55,449 bases of DNA from Gemmiger formicilis (GCF_018784445.1 NZ_WQOH01000067.1:1-55449); one strand, 5' to 3'; shown: positions 40,155 through 48,843, counted from the first letter of the stretch. A program made the numbers and translations. The notes: generated by a model not told the origin, from the sequence alone.

Positions 40155-40892
40155 TCAGCAAATATAAAATCCGCCTCTGCCGCCGCAGCAGCACCAGCTC
40201 AGCACATTGCATACCAGCAAATACAGCCAGAACGACAAACAAAACGATCCCGGGCGGCCGCTGGGCTGGGCGTAGGGCTGCTGGTAGCTCGTGTAGCTGC
40301 GGCCCGGGCTTTGCAGCTGGTCCAGCAAGTTCTGATAGGCGTAGTTGTTCGGCTCCATCGATACCGCCGTGCGGGCTTCCTCCTGGGCACGGATATTGTT
40401 GCCAAGCCCCTGGTTGGTCAGCGCGGCGTAGTAGTGCCACTGCGCCGTGCGGTTGGCGGTGGGGATGCCGTTCAGCGTGTTCATGGCTTCCTCATAGAAG
40501 CCGCTGCGGATGTAGTTTGCCGCCGCACGCAGCTCGGGGTCGCCTGCGGTGCTGCCGTAGCTCTGCCCCCCGGTTGAACCGCTTGTGCTGTAGTACCCGA
40601 ACCCGAACGGCCCAAAGCCGAATCCGCCCCCGCTGAAGGGGTCCTGGTACTGCTGGCCGTACCCGCTCTGGCCGTAGGATTGGCTGCTTTGCCGGTACGT
40701 CGCGCCGCCGCCCTGCTTGATGCGCATGATCTCGCTGTATGCGGCCTGCACTTCCTTAAAGTGCTCCTCGGCGGAAGGGTCGTCGGGGTGCAGGTCGGGG
40801 TGGTATTGCTTGCACTTTTGACGGTAGGCTTTTTTAATCGTTTCGTCATCGGCACCGGGAGTGATGCCCAATACGCTGTATGGATCAGTCAT
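40155..40892 (-). CDS. J-domain protein with C-terminal hydrophobic Cys-rich tail
   Basis: The 245-residue protein begins with a J domain (MTDPYSVLGITPGADDETIK, HPD motif in QYHPDLHPDD near residue 31). A Gly/Phe/Tyr/Gln-rich linker (about 63-118) and a helical TPR-like repeat region (about 118-190, NYIRSGFYEEAMNTLNGI) follow. Near the C-terminus is a hydrophobic segment, then Cys-rich CCCGGRGGFYIC. It should recruit DnaK and may be anchored at the membrane by its tail. It lacks the DnaJ zinc-finger and client domains. It overlaps the DUF5685 gene by 8 bases, and both belong to one three-gene unit. Confidence 0.9.
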   Translation of the reverse strand: MTDPYSVLGITPGADDETIKKAYRQKCKQYHPDLHPDDPSAEEHFKEVQAAYSEIMRIKQGGGATYRQSSQSYGQSGYGQQYQDPFSGGGFGFGPFGFGYYSTSGSTGGQSYGSTAGDPELRAAANYIRSGFYEEAMNTLNGIPTANRTAQWHYYAALTNQGLGNNIRAQEEARTAVSMEPNNYAYQNLLDQLQSPGRSYTSYQQPYAQPSGRPGSFCLSFWLYLLVCNVLSWCCCGGRGGFYIC

Positions 40893-41739
40893 GTCTACGC
40901 CCCTCCCGGTGCTTACGTACCAGCGCGTATTTGCTCCACACGCCGGAATAGATCGTGTTGTACAATAGTTTCCCCTCCGGGGTATCTTTTAATATCGGCA
41001 GCATTTCAAACGGCTGCGCACAGCGGCCCATCTGCTGGGTCAGCAGCTCGTGGCAGCGCTGCTCATAGGCGGCAGGCGGCAGTTCATCTGCCAGCTGACG
41101 CAGTGCGTTGAAACGTCCTTTTTTTTCGTCTTTTTCCAAATCATCATAGGCGTCCATCAAATAGATAAAGCCGCCCAGGCCCTGCCCCATGGCCCGCAGC
41201 GCCGGGGCCCAGATGTCGTCGCGGCAGGCGAAAACATCGCCCAGCAGCGCACCGAACGCATTGCACAGCGCGTCCAGGTCGTGGCTGCCTGCGCTCTCCA
41301 GGGCGTTCAGCTTGTCCAGTGCGTCGGTCATCGTCTGCATCTGGCGGGGCCAGCGTTCCCGCAGGGCGGGCAGCTGCGGCTCCAGCTTTTGCGCTTGGGC
41401 CAGGCTGGCACGGCGGTGGTCATCTTGCCAATCGTCCATAAAGTTATAGTACGCCAGCGCGGCGGTCATGTCGGCGGCGTAGTCCATAAACTCATTGTCA
41501 GCCCTGGGCCGAGGCTTGATGGGGTGCGGTGCGCAGCGGCCCGCTGTGTAGGCGGTGGGGACGTCGTACAGCGCCGTCAATAAAATGGCAACGAACGCCA
41601 TGTCATAGCTCAGCGCCAGCTGCCCGGTGCGGCCATAACGGCGGCCCAGCGCCCGGCAAAGCCCACAGTAATAGGCCTGGTAGCGATCCATGTCGGCGTC
41701 TGCCAGCCCCTTGCGATAAATCGTAACATATCCAAACAT
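40885..41739 (-). CDS. DUF5685 family protein with two aspartate-rich motifs
   Basis: The 284-residue, mostly helical protein begins MFGYVTIYRKGLADADMDRY and matches the DUF5685 pattern (YQAYYCGLCRALGRRYGRTG). It has a CxxC at 25-28 and another Cys at 70 (GRCAPHPIKP). Two acidic motifs lie about 95 residues apart: DDWQDD at 102-107 and DAYDDLEKD at 196-204. This is the spacing and form of the paired Asp-rich motifs of class I isoprenoid synthases (prenyltransferase or squalene/phytoene synthase fold). Function is unknown; the fold link is my inference. It sits between the zinc-ribbon membrane gene and the J-domain gene with tight spacing. Confidence 0.82.
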   Translation of the reverse strand: MFGYVTIYRKGLADADMDRYQAYYCGLCRALGRRYGRTGQLALSYDMAFVAILLTALYDVPTAYTAGRCAPHPIKPRPRADNEFMDYAADMTAALAYYNFMDDWQDDHRRASLAQAQKLEPQLPALRERWPRQMQTMTDALDKLNALESAGSHDLDALCNAFGALLGDVFACRDDIWAPALRAMGQGLGGFIYLMDAYDDLEKDEKKGRFNALRQLADELPPAAYEQRCHELLTQQMGRCAQPFEMLPILKDTPEGKLLYNTIYSGVWSKYALVRKHREGRRHD

Positions 41740-41745
41740 CGGGCG

Positions 41746-42138
41746 TCAACTCTTTTTGATGAACTGGTTGCCGCACTTGGGGCAGGTGATGCTGATTTTG
41801 CCGCGCCCACGGGGCACGCGCAGCTGCTGACCGCACTTGGGGCAGCGGTAGTAGTGGTAGTCCTTGCGCTGCTTGAACCGCACCTGATACTTGCCCAGCC
41901 AGGTCGTTACGCGGTTTTGGTAGGATAAGTATTTGAGATTTTCGGCATAGCGCTTGCGGGTGTTGCGGCTGAGAATGCGGAAGTAGCTGTAAATGATGGC
42001 TGCCAGCCCCAGCCAGTAGAGAATCGGCGACACCCACGCCCCAATCACAATAAGGATGAGAGAGGCAATGCACAGAAACCCGCCGAACTGGTCAAACCCA
42101 TAGCGGCCGGACATAAAGCGCTGAAACCAGCCTTTCAT
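41746..42138 (-). CDS. Small membrane protein with C-terminal zinc ribbon
   Basis: The 130-residue protein has two membrane helices at about residues 18-35 and 38-55, a basic linker, and a C-terminal zinc ribbon with YYRCPKCGQQLRVPRGRG and ITCPKCGNQF. The family has no known function. It is the first gene of the minus-strand unit with the DUF5685 gene (6 bases away) and the J-domain gene. The conserved pairing suggests a membrane-bound complex. Confidence 0.85.
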   Translation of the reverse strand: MKGWFQRFMSGRYGFDQFGGFLCIASLILIVIGAWVSPILYWLGLAAIIYSYFRILSRNTRKRYAENLKYLSYQNRVTTWLGKYQVRFKQRKDYHYYRCPKCGQQLRVPRGRGKISITCPKCGNQFIKKS

Positions 42139-42250
42139 TTATAAAAACCACCTTTTTGCGGCAAAGCCGCATTGTTTACACTTTAGTATGACATATAAAT
42201 ATGGGCAAATCGTGAACAAGCGGGAAATAGAATTTGAACAAAAGCTAGAT

Positions 42251-43255
42251 TTAATCAGCATCTATATGTGCTACAGGTATATAGACTTTTTTCAACGGAA
42301 TCATTTTTTTGTATTTTTCGCTAAGGTCATCATAATACTTTAAAATCAAATCAACTAGCTCGTTTCCGTTGATTCCCCGTATGATTGGTGTGTGTTGTAA
42401 ATAAACTTGTGCATTCTTCGCATAATTAGAAAGCGATACAAACAAACCGTAATCGCCCTCGTGCATAGCACCCTTTAAAGATTGAATTGTGGTTTCTTTG
42501 ATGTCGCTGTCTTGACTTTTGACTTGAACCAAAATGCGGGGCGGCAGTTCGTCCTTATAAGCTATAATGTCAATTCCATGGTCGCCGCCGTGTGGTGAGA
42601 CGGTTGTTCTGTAACCCATTGCACGGAGCAAGTCTGCAACGAAATATTCAAAATCGAATCCTTTTAGATTTTTACTTAATTCTTTCAGAATGAAATCCTT
42701 TGTCGATTCTATAATATCATCCGCAGTAGCAGCAACACTTTCGTCCTCATCGTCTGGCACTGTGCTGCTGGCAGAAAAATTTTGGTCGAGAGCAGCAAGA
42801 AACTCATCTGCGTATTTTTTTATGGCAAAAAAAGACATTATAGAGCCTACCTCATATAAAGCTCCTTGAGAGAAAAAGGTTCTCGGTAAATGCTTTATCC
42901 ACTTTACAGTACGTTGCTGTACATATTCAGTCGCAGAGGGAACATAAGTATAATTGCCTTCAATAATACCAATGTTGATTTTGCGGTCACTTTTAGATGG
43001 GAAGATTACATAATCACCGATTTGCATTTCGTGAATGAAACGAAACAGCATACCAGAACTGGTTGGAATGGAACCCTTTTTAGCGGCAGGGTAGGCTGTA
43101 ATGTAGTGAGATTTGAAAGCCTCGCGAGATGCCTCGATTTTTGAAAGGTCTCCAAAAGCAGGCCAACCGAGAGCAATTTTGTTTCCGTTCAAAAACAATT
43201 TGTCATCTTGTGTATGGATTCCCCATACGTTACACTCATTATTTGAAGTTGCCAT
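42251..43255 (-). CDS. Mrr-type restriction endonuclease with N-terminal reader-like domain
   Basis: The 334-residue protein has an N-terminal region of about 150 residues (VWGIHTQDD, GDYVIFPSKSDRKINIGIIE) that resembles a PUA/EVE-type modified-base reader. A C-terminal Mrr_cat domain follows: FEYFVADLLRAMGYRTTVSP, then the PD-(D/E)XK residues in GGDHGIDIIAYKDE and ILVQVKSQ. Such enzymes cut modified foreign DNA (type IV restriction). The gene is clearly AT-rich compared with both neighbours and has no partner methylase, so it is likely acquired on its own. The family of the N-domain is uncertain. The ATG follows AGAGGT. Confidence 0.85.
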   Translation of the reverse strand: MATSNNECNVWGIHTQDDKLFLNGNKIALGWPAFGDLSKIEASREAFKSHYITAYPAAKKGSIPTSSGMLFRFIHEMQIGDYVIFPSKSDRKINIGIIEGNYTYVPSATEYVQQRTVKWIKHLPRTFFSQGALYEVGSIMSFFAIKKYADEFLAALDQNFSASSTVPDDEDESVAATADDIIESTKDFILKELSKNLKGFDFEYFVADLLRAMGYRTTVSPHGGDHGIDIIAYKDELPPRILVQVKSQDSDIKETTIQSLKGAMHEGDYGLFVSLSNYAKNAQVYLQHTPIIRGINGNELVDLILKYYDDLSEKYKKMIPLKKVYIPVAHIDAD

Positions 43256-43294
43256 ATTATACCTCTGTAAAGATGGATTAAATAAAGATGAATT

Positions 43295-44656
43295 TTAGAA
43301 GTGCACCATCTTCACCACACACTCCACATGTTTCGTCCGCGGGAACAAATCCACCGGCTGCACCTCCACAGCCTTATAGCCATGCTCGGCCAGCCAGCGG
43401 GTATCGCGGGCGGCGGTGGCAGCGTTGCAGCTGACCATGACCACGGTGCGCGGGGCCATTTCGGCAATGGCGGTCAGCGTGGCTTCGTCGCAGCCCTTGC
43501 GCGGCGGATCCACAACAATTACATCGGGGCGGGCCCCCTCGGCGGCCAGCTGGGCCGCAGCGGCACCGGCATCCTGGCAGCGGAAGTCTGCCTTTTCTGC
43601 GCCCAGTCCCAGCCGTGCAGCGGTCTCCTTGGCACCTTCCACAGCCTGGGGCACGACCTCGACGCCAACAAGGCGCTGGCAGTCCGGCAGCATCGAAAGC
43701 CCGATCGTGCCCATGCCGCAGTACAGGTCCAGCAAAAAGTCGTCAGGCTTCAGCCCGGCATACGCCCGCGCCTTGGCGTATAGTACTTCGGCGGCGGGGG
43801 TGTTGACCTGGTAAAACTCGTGCACGCCCATGTGCAGCGGCACCCCGGCCAATGTATCCTCAATAGTGCCGGGGCCGGCGGCGGTGCGGGTCTTGCGGCC
43901 TAAAATTACGTTGGTGCGCTCGCTGTTGCGGTTAATCAAAATCGTCGTTAAATCAAATTCTTTTTGCAAAACAGCGCAAATTTCAGCCTCATTTGGTAGG
44001 CCGTTGCCGTTCACCACAAAGCAGAGCAACCGCTGGCCGCTGTGCCAGCCCTGACGCATATACAAATGGCGCACACGGCCGGTGTGGGTTCCCTCGTTGT
44101 AGGCGGTGATGCCGTTCTCTTCCAATAATTCGCAGGTGCGGGCGGCAAGCTGGTTCATCCACGCGGGCTGCAACTTACAGTCGCTGCATGCCACAATGCG
44201 GTGGCTGCGCCCGGCAAAGAACCCGGTCACGATATGCCCGTTTTCATCGGTGCCCACCGGCAGCTGGACTTTGTTGCGGTAACGGTCCACCGCAGGGGCG
44301 GCCAGCACATCCAGCACCGGCACATCCAGCTTACCCAGGCGGGCAAAGGCGTCGCGCACAAACTGCGTCTTGGCGGCGCACTCTGCCTGGTAGCTGATAT
44401 GCCGCAACCCACAGCCGCCGCAAGGCCCGGCCACCGGGCAATCCTGCTGAATGCGGTTCGGCCCGGCGGTGATGAGTTTTTCCACGCGACCAAAGGCGTA
44501 GGTTTTCATCGGCTTGACAATGCGCACCTCGGTCACATCGCCGGGGGCAGTCAGCGGCACAAAAACGGCCTGGCCGTCCTGATGGGCCACGCCGCTGCCG
44601 TCGTTGGAAAGAGACTCGATCTGCAAAGTTACGATCTGGTTTTTCTTAAAAGGCAT
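43295..44656 (-). CDS. 23S rRNA (uracil-C5) methyltransferase, RumA/RlmD type
   Basis: This SAM-dependent enzyme methylates a uracil of 23S rRNA (or tRNA for close relatives). The 453-residue protein has an N-terminal TRAM domain (NQIVTLQIESLSNDGSGVAH), an Fe-S cluster site in CPVAGPCGGCGLRHISYQ, the SAM site LLDLYCGMGTIGLSM, and the catalytic Cys in MVSCNAATAARD preceded by DPPRKGCDEAT. It lies 15 bases downstream of the AraC regulator gene. The exact target (U1939, U747 or tRNA U54) cannot be told. Confidence 0.93.
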   Translation of the reverse strand: MPFKKNQIVTLQIESLSNDGSGVAHQDGQAVFVPLTAPGDVTEVRIVKPMKTYAFGRVEKLITAGPNRIQQDCPVAGPCGGCGLRHISYQAECAAKTQFVRDAFARLGKLDVPVLDVLAAPAVDRYRNKVQLPVGTDENGHIVTGFFAGRSHRIVACSDCKLQPAWMNQLAARTCELLEENGITAYNEGTHTGRVRHLYMRQGWHSGQRLLCFVVNGNGLPNEAEICAVLQKEFDLTTILINRNSERTNVILGRKTRTAAGPGTIEDTLAGVPLHMGVHEFYQVNTPAAEVLYAKARAYAGLKPDDFLLDLYCGMGTIGLSMLPDCQRLVGVEVVPQAVEGAKETAARLGLGAEKADFRCQDAGAAAAQLAAEGARPDVIVVDPPRKGCDEATLTAIAEMAPRTVVMVSCNAATAARDTRWLAEHGYKAVEVQPVDLFPRTKHVECVVKMVHF

Positions 44657-44671
44657 AGTTGCTCCTTGTAG

Positions 44672-45541
44672 TTACGGATTGATGGGCTGCGGCGCAGCCT
44701 GTGCTTCTTTTTCCAATGTGACAAGATACTTGCTCGGCGGCACGCCCTTGACCTTTTTAAAGACGCGGGAGAAATAGAACTGGTCAAAAAATCCCACAGA
44801 TACGGCGATTTCGGCAATCGACAACCCGGAATTTTTCAACAGGCTGCACGCCTCGCTGATGCGGTAACTCGTCAGGTAGTCAATGGGGCTTTGCCCGACG
44901 TTGGACATGAACACGCGGTACAAATGGCTACGGCTGACGCCGACGGCCTGGGCAATGTCGTCCACCGAGATATCGTGGGAGTAGTTGAACTGGATAAACT
45001 TGATGGCGGCCAGCACATACTGGCTGCTGGACGACCCAACGTTCGGCATGGCGTCGCGGGCTTCCTTCATCAGGTGCGCCATAAAAATGTACAGATAGCC
45101 GGTCATCAGGGCTTCGTTCTGCGGCTCGGTCCCGCGGGAAAGATAGATATTATACAAAGCCTCGCGCACGGTCTGCGGGTCCTTGCAGTGGTGAACCGGG
45201 TGAAGCTCCGAGAATGGTGTCTGCTGCACCAGCTTATTGGCGCACGCGCCATTGAAACCGACCCAGTAGTATTCCCAAGGGTCGGTCTCGTCGGCAGCGT
45301 AGGTGATAAGCTGGTTGGGTTTGGCCAAAAACAGATCGCCCGCCTGCAAAGTGTACGATGCACCATTGACCTGGTAGACGCCCTTGCCCGCCACAACCAG
45401 GTGGATTAGGTAGTGGTCGCGCACACCGGGGCCCCACGTGTGGCCCGACAGGCAGGGCTCGTGCCCGCAGTTAAAAATCGAGAGCTCAACATTGTCCGTA
45501 TAGCTCTGCTTGTAGGATTGTTTCATCTCATTGATGGTCAT
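44672..45541 (-). CDS. AraC-family transcriptional regulator
   Basis: The 289-residue protein has an N-terminal cupin sensor domain (HLVVAGKGVYQVNGASYTLQ, AGDLFLAKPNQLITY) and a C-terminal AraC helix-turn-helix pair (SVDDIAQAVGVSRSHLYRVF and SIAEIAVSVGFFDQFYFSRV, then FKKVKGVPPSKY). This is the AraC type that controls sugar use. The ATG at 45541 follows GCGAGG. It is divergent from galactokinase with a gap of 219 bases, so regulation of galK or a galactoside system is likely. The effector is unknown. Confidence 0.93.
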   Translation of the reverse strand: MTINEMKQSYKQSYTDNVELSIFNCGHEPCLSGHTWGPGVRDHYLIHLVVAGKGVYQVNGASYTLQAGDLFLAKPNQLITYAADETDPWEYYWVGFNGACANKLVQQTPFSELHPVHHCKDPQTVREALYNIYLSRGTEPQNEALMTGYLYIFMAHLMKEARDAMPNVGSSSSQYVLAAIKFIQFNYSHDISVDDIAQAVGVSRSHLYRVFMSNVGQSPIDYLTSYRISEACSLLKNSGLSIAEIAVSVGFFDQFYFSRVFKKVKGVPPSKYLVTLEKEAQAAPQPINP

Positions 45542-45569
45542 GGCTGCACCTCGCTTGCATAGTATCTCT

Positions 45570-45598
45570 ATTATAGCAGAGGATTCATCAAAAGTCCA
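45570..45598 (-). promoter_or_regulatory. Promoter of the AraC regulator
   Basis: TGCTATAAT extended -10 (TATAAT at 45570-45575, minus) with a weak TGGACT (45593-45598) 17 bases upstream. Confidence 0.6.
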
Positions 45599-45619
45599 TA
45601 AATGCGGCGCAAAAACTGT

Positions 45620-45647
45620 TTGCATTTTTTGCAGGATTTGCTATACT
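45620..45647 (+). promoter_or_regulatory. Promoter of galK
   Basis: TTGCAT (45620-45625) and TATACT (45642-45647), 16-base spacer; TTTGC precedes the -10. The leader to the ATG is about 105 bases. Confidence 0.65.
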
Positions 45648-45760
45648 GAAAACAAGAAACACGCAGGCCGCCGGCTCCTTGGCTGCTTGCCCAAAAACAT
45701 AAGGCTCAATTTGTGCATAATTACAAAAAGAGCTGTTCGACAGGAAAGGTGAGTGGAATT

Positions 45761-47062
45761 ATGGCAAATACCATTGAACTCAAACAGCAGATCGCGCAGG
45801 GCGAATACGACGCCTCATTTACCAAGCTGTACGGTGCAGCTGCTGTGCAGGAGCAGCGCAAGCGCTATACCGACCTGATCAATGAATTTGAAAAGGCTTA
45901 CGGCACTGAGCGCACCGTCCGTCTCTACTCAGCCCCCGGCCGCACCGAGATCGGCGGCAACCACACCGACCACAACAACGGTGTCGTGCTGGCAGGTTCC
46001 GTCAATCTGGACATGGTGGCCGTTGTATCTCCGAACGAGGAAAACGTCATCCGCGTCAAGTCCCTGGGCTTTGACAAAATCGACGATGTTGACGTCAACA
46101 TCCTGACCCCGCAGCCCCGCGAGGCCGAGCATTCTGCCTCCCTTATCCGCGGCGTTGCCAAGGGCATTGTGGATGCAGGCGGCAAGGTGGGCGGCTTTGA
46201 CTGCTACTCCACCAGCAATGTGCTGCGCGGTTCCGGCCTGTCCAGTTCGGCGGCGTTCGAGGTCTGCATCGGTGCCATCCTGCGCGGTGAGTACAACAAC
46301 AATGACATGGGAAAATTCAGCCAGGTCAAAATTGCCCAGATCGGCCAGTACGCCGAGAATGTGTTCTTCGGCAAGCCCTGCGGCCTGATGGACCAGACCG
46401 CCTGCGCCGTCGGCGGCGTCATCACCATCGACTTCAAGGATCCGTCCAAACCGGTCGTGGGCCAGACAGCCATTGACCTGGCAAAGCATGGCTTTGTCAT
46501 GTGCATCAGTGACACGAAGGGCAGCCACGCCGACCTGACCGACGACTACGCCGCCATCCGCCGCGAAATGGAGAGCGTCGCCGCGCAGTTCGGCAAAAAG
46601 GTCCTGCGCGATGTCGACGAGGATGAGTTCTACAAGGCCATCCCGCAGCTGCGCAAGGCCGTGGGTGACCGCGCCGTCGTGCGTGCCATCCACTTTTACA
46701 ATGACTGCCGCCGCGCCGCGCAGCTCTGCGACGCCGTGCGCGATGATGATTTTGATACCTTCCTCAAACTCATCATCGAGGGCGGCCATTCCAGCTTTGA
46801 GTTCAACCAGAACGCGTACAGCATCAAGGCCCCGAAGGAGCAGGGTGTGCCCCTGGCTTTGGCCCTGAGCCAGAAAGTGCTGAACGGCCGCGGCGCCTGG
46901 CGTTTGCAGGGCGGCGGATTTGCGGGTACCATCCAGGCGTTTGTGCCGGTGGACCTGCTGGATGCCTACAAGGCGGCCATCGATGGCTGCTTCGGCGAGG
47001 GGAGCTGCCATGTGCTGAACATCCGCAACTACGGTGCCGTACCTGTTACGCCCGATATGTAA
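45761..47062 (+). CDS. galK: Galactokinase
   Basis: GalK phosphorylates galactose with ATP, the entry to the Leloir pathway. The 433-residue GHMP kinase has the galactokinase signature PGRTEIGGNHTDHNNG near residue 66, the ATP loop RGSGLSSSAAFEVCIG near 163, and GRGAWRLQGGGFAGTIQAF near the C-terminus. It is about 40 residues longer than E. coli GalK because of an N-terminal extension, as in other Clostridia. The ATG at 45761 has GGTGAGTGGA upstream. The AraC gene is divergent; no galT or galE is present. Confidence 0.93.
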   Translation: MANTIELKQQIAQGEYDASFTKLYGAAAVQEQRKRYTDLINEFEKAYGTERTVRLYSAPGRTEIGGNHTDHNNGVVLAGSVNLDMVAVVSPNEENVIRVKSLGFDKIDDVDVNILTPQPREAEHSASLIRGVAKGIVDAGGKVGGFDCYSTSNVLRGSGLSSSAAFEVCIGAILRGEYNNNDMGKFSQVKIAQIGQYAENVFFGKPCGLMDQTACAVGGVITIDFKDPSKPVVGQTAIDLAKHGFVMCISDTKGSHADLTDDYAAIRREMESVAAQFGKKVLRDVDEDEFYKAIPQLRKAVGDRAVVRAIHFYNDCRRAAQLCDAVRDDDFDTFLKLIIEGGHSSFEFNQNAYSIKAPKEQGVPLALALSQKVLNGRGAWRLQGGGFAGTIQAFVPVDLLDAYKAAIDGCFGEGSCHVLNIRNYGAVPVTPDM

Positions 47063-47080
47063 AATCAGATAAAGCATAAA

Positions 47081-47121
47081 AAACACCGTACCAGTGCAGA
47101 AATGTGCCGGTACGGTATTTT
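47081..47121 (+). terminator. Terminator of galK
   Basis: AACACCGTACC and GGTACGGTATTTT form the stem around a loop that includes a small second stem (GTGC/GCAC-like). Confidence 0.75.
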
Positions 47122-47132
47122 ATATTACGCCT

Positions 47133-47245
47133 GTAGGGGCCGGGCATGCCCGGCCCGCATGCTTACGGCAGACACCCTCTTATCCGTAGATTTATAGGGA
47201 AGAATTTTGCTCCCTCCGCGGCGGCCTGAGGACAGGCCGCCCTAC
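47133..47245. repeat. Two GTAGGGGC-type palindromic repeats
   Basis: Copies at 47133-47156 (GTAGGGGCCGGGCATGCCCG then GCCC) and 47220-47245 (reverse, GGCGGCCTGAGGACAGGCCG then CCCTAC). They fill the gap before the convergent minus-strand genes. Confidence 0.7.
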
Positions 47246-47249
47246 AGGA

Positions 47250-47471
47250 TTACATTTTCTTTCGCAAGATCCATATTCCCAGTGCCAGCATCCCGCAAAC
47301 CACTATGGTAAACACCGCATGAATCTGTATACTCAGATACCACGGTGCAGATTGCAGCGCATACAGTCCGGGGTGGGCGCGGTAGTCCCAGCAGGTGTAC
47401 GTTGTCATGCCCAAAAACACACCGAGGAAACCCCCGAGGGCGGCCTTCAAAATCCCATACAGCTTTTTCAT
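47250..47471 (-). CDS. Unknown 73-residue membrane protein
   Basis: The protein has two hydrophobic helices (about residues 5-25 and 50-68) separated by a conserved-looking loop TTYTCWDYRAHPGLYALQSA. I do not recognise a characterised family. Its ATG at 47471 overlaps the TGA of the hydrolase gene (ATGA), the same coupling as between coaX and the hydrolase. It is therefore the third gene of a coaX-hydrolase-membrane protein unit. An in-frame ATG two codons upstream is possible. Confidence 0.75.
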   Translation of the reverse strand: MKKLYGILKAALGGFLGVFLGMTTYTCWDYRAHPGLYALQSAPWYLSIQIHAVFTIVVCGMLALGIWILRKKM

Positions 47472-48070
47472 GAACATTGTCCTTTGACCCATTCGTCCAA
47501 AAACGACATCTGCTCTTCGGTGTGGAACCAATGCTCGCCGTTTGGCATGACCGTAATAGGCGCATGGACTTTCTGCGCAAACGCGGCCAACGTTTCATAG
47601 GAGGTCAGATTGTCTTTTTCGCCGTACAAAATGCAGGTTGGTACATCCCACACAAGCGGGTGTGCCCGCACGTAGCAGAGATACTCCCACGACAGGGTTT
47701 CGCCAAAATCGGTGGCGACTTCGCCCTGCGCGTGCAGCACATTCTCCGTCACCCCAGCCCAGCCCATCATATCGGAAATGAGCGTTTCCATATTCACGAT
47801 GGGGGAGATAAACAACGCTCGGTCAATAAACTTCTCGGATAACGAGCTCATCGAGAAAAATGCCCCGATGCTGTTTGCCAGCAGTACGACCGTATCGTAC
47901 TGCTGGCGCAGAGGTGTGAAAAATGCCGTAAACTCCGAAACAGCGTCCCAAGGTGTCTGTGCCTGATAATCGAATCCGATGACGTCATACGCAGAAAACA
48001 GTTTCTTGTAATGTTCGGCTTCCGCCGCCCTGCCGCCCTTTCCGTGGATATATACAACCAACTTTTTCAT
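47468..48070 (-). CDS. Small alpha/beta hydrolase
   Basis: The 200-residue protein begins MKKLVVYIHGKGGRAAEAEH with an oxyanion HGKGG. The nucleophile is Ser in VVLLANSIGAFFSM (N-S-I-G-A), Asp in LYGEKDNLTS and His in PNGEHWFHTEEQ complete the triad. This is a minimal alpha/beta hydrolase with no lid domain; substrate unknown. The start overlaps the coaX stop (ATGA) and the stop overlaps the next gene in the same way. Confidence 0.85.
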   Translation of the reverse strand: MKKLVVYIHGKGGRAAEAEHYKKLFSAYDVIGFDYQAQTPWDAVSEFTAFFTPLRQQYDTVVLLANSIGAFFSMSSLSEKFIDRALFISPIVNMETLISDMMGWAGVTENVLHAQGEVATDFGETLSWEYLCYVRAHPLVWDVPTCILYGEKDNLTSYETLAAFAQKVHAPITVMPNGEHWFHTEEQMSFLDEWVKGQCS

Positions 48071-48843
48071 AGGTGATTTTTCTCCCAAATCAGCGCCAAC
48101 CCCTTAAACAGCAGGTCTGCGTCATAGATGACTTTGCGCTTGCAGCAGGGGGTGATGTACGGTGCAAGCCCGCCGGTCACAACCACAGTCAGCGGCTGGC
48201 CCAGTTCTGCCTCCACGCGGTCAGCCAGTCCGTCCAGCTGGGCGGCAGTGCCAAACATGGCCCCGTTGTTCAGTGCAGCCACCGTGTTGGCACCAATCAG
48301 ATGCTCGGGCGGCTCGGGCGCAATGGGGGGCAGCTGCGCCGTGCCCGCGCTGATGGCCCGCAGGCTGGTCTGTACGCCGGGCACGATGAAGCCACCCAGA
48401 AATTCACGATTGGCCGAGATAACATTGTAGGTCGTGGCCGTGCCCAAATCGACGGTCATGCAGGGCAGGGGATAGTGCGCGGCGGCCGCTGCAGCATCGG
48501 CCAGACGGTCACGACCTACCTTCGCCGGCTCGTCCACTTGAAGGGTCAGCCCGGTATCCAGCTCACAGCTGACGATGAGGGCCTCTTTGCCGGTCAGCCG
48601 CTTGCAGGCGGCAGCCAGCACGCCGGTCAGCCGGGGAACAACGCTGCATACAATGACGCCCTCACAGGCCGTTGGCTCCACGGTCAGGCGGTGCAGCAAA
48701 AATTTCATTTCGGCGGCATACTCGTCCACGGTGCAGCGGGGCCGCGTGACCATGCGGGTGGTGAACGCGATTTCACGGTGTCCTGCCCCCGCCAGCCCGC
48801 CAATGCAGATGTTGGAGTTGCCGATATCGACTGATAGAACCAT
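48067..48843 (-). CDS. coaX: Type III pantothenate kinase
   Basis: CoaX phosphorylates pantothenate, the first step of coenzyme A synthesis. The 258-residue ASKHA-fold protein has MVLSVDIGNSNICIGGL (phosphate 1 motif), VGRDRLADAAAAAAHY, TVDLGTATTYNVIS (phosphate 2) and GGFIVPGVQTSL; VVTGGLAPYI is the adenosine site. Length fits the family. It is divergent from coaBC, the next enzymes of the same pathway, with overlapping promoters between them. Confidence 0.96.
   Translation of the reverse strand: MVLSVDIGNSNICIGGLAGAGHREIAFTTRMVTRPRCTVDEYAAEMKFLLHRLTVEPTACEGVIVCSVVPRLTGVLAAACKRLTGKEALIVSCELDTGLTLQVDEPAKVGRDRLADAAAAAAHYPLPCMTVDLGTATTYNVISANREFLGGFIVPGVQTSLRAISAGTAQLPPIAPEPPEHLIGANTVAALNNGAMFGTAAQLDGLADRVEAELGQPLTVVVTGGLAPYITPCCKRKVIYDADLLFKGLALIWEKNHL

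Noticed and set aside
42130-42200. Terminator of the Mrr-type gene at the GCGGC-TTT-GCCGC hairpin
   Set aside because: The stem is only 5 bp and no T-run follows on the minus strand.
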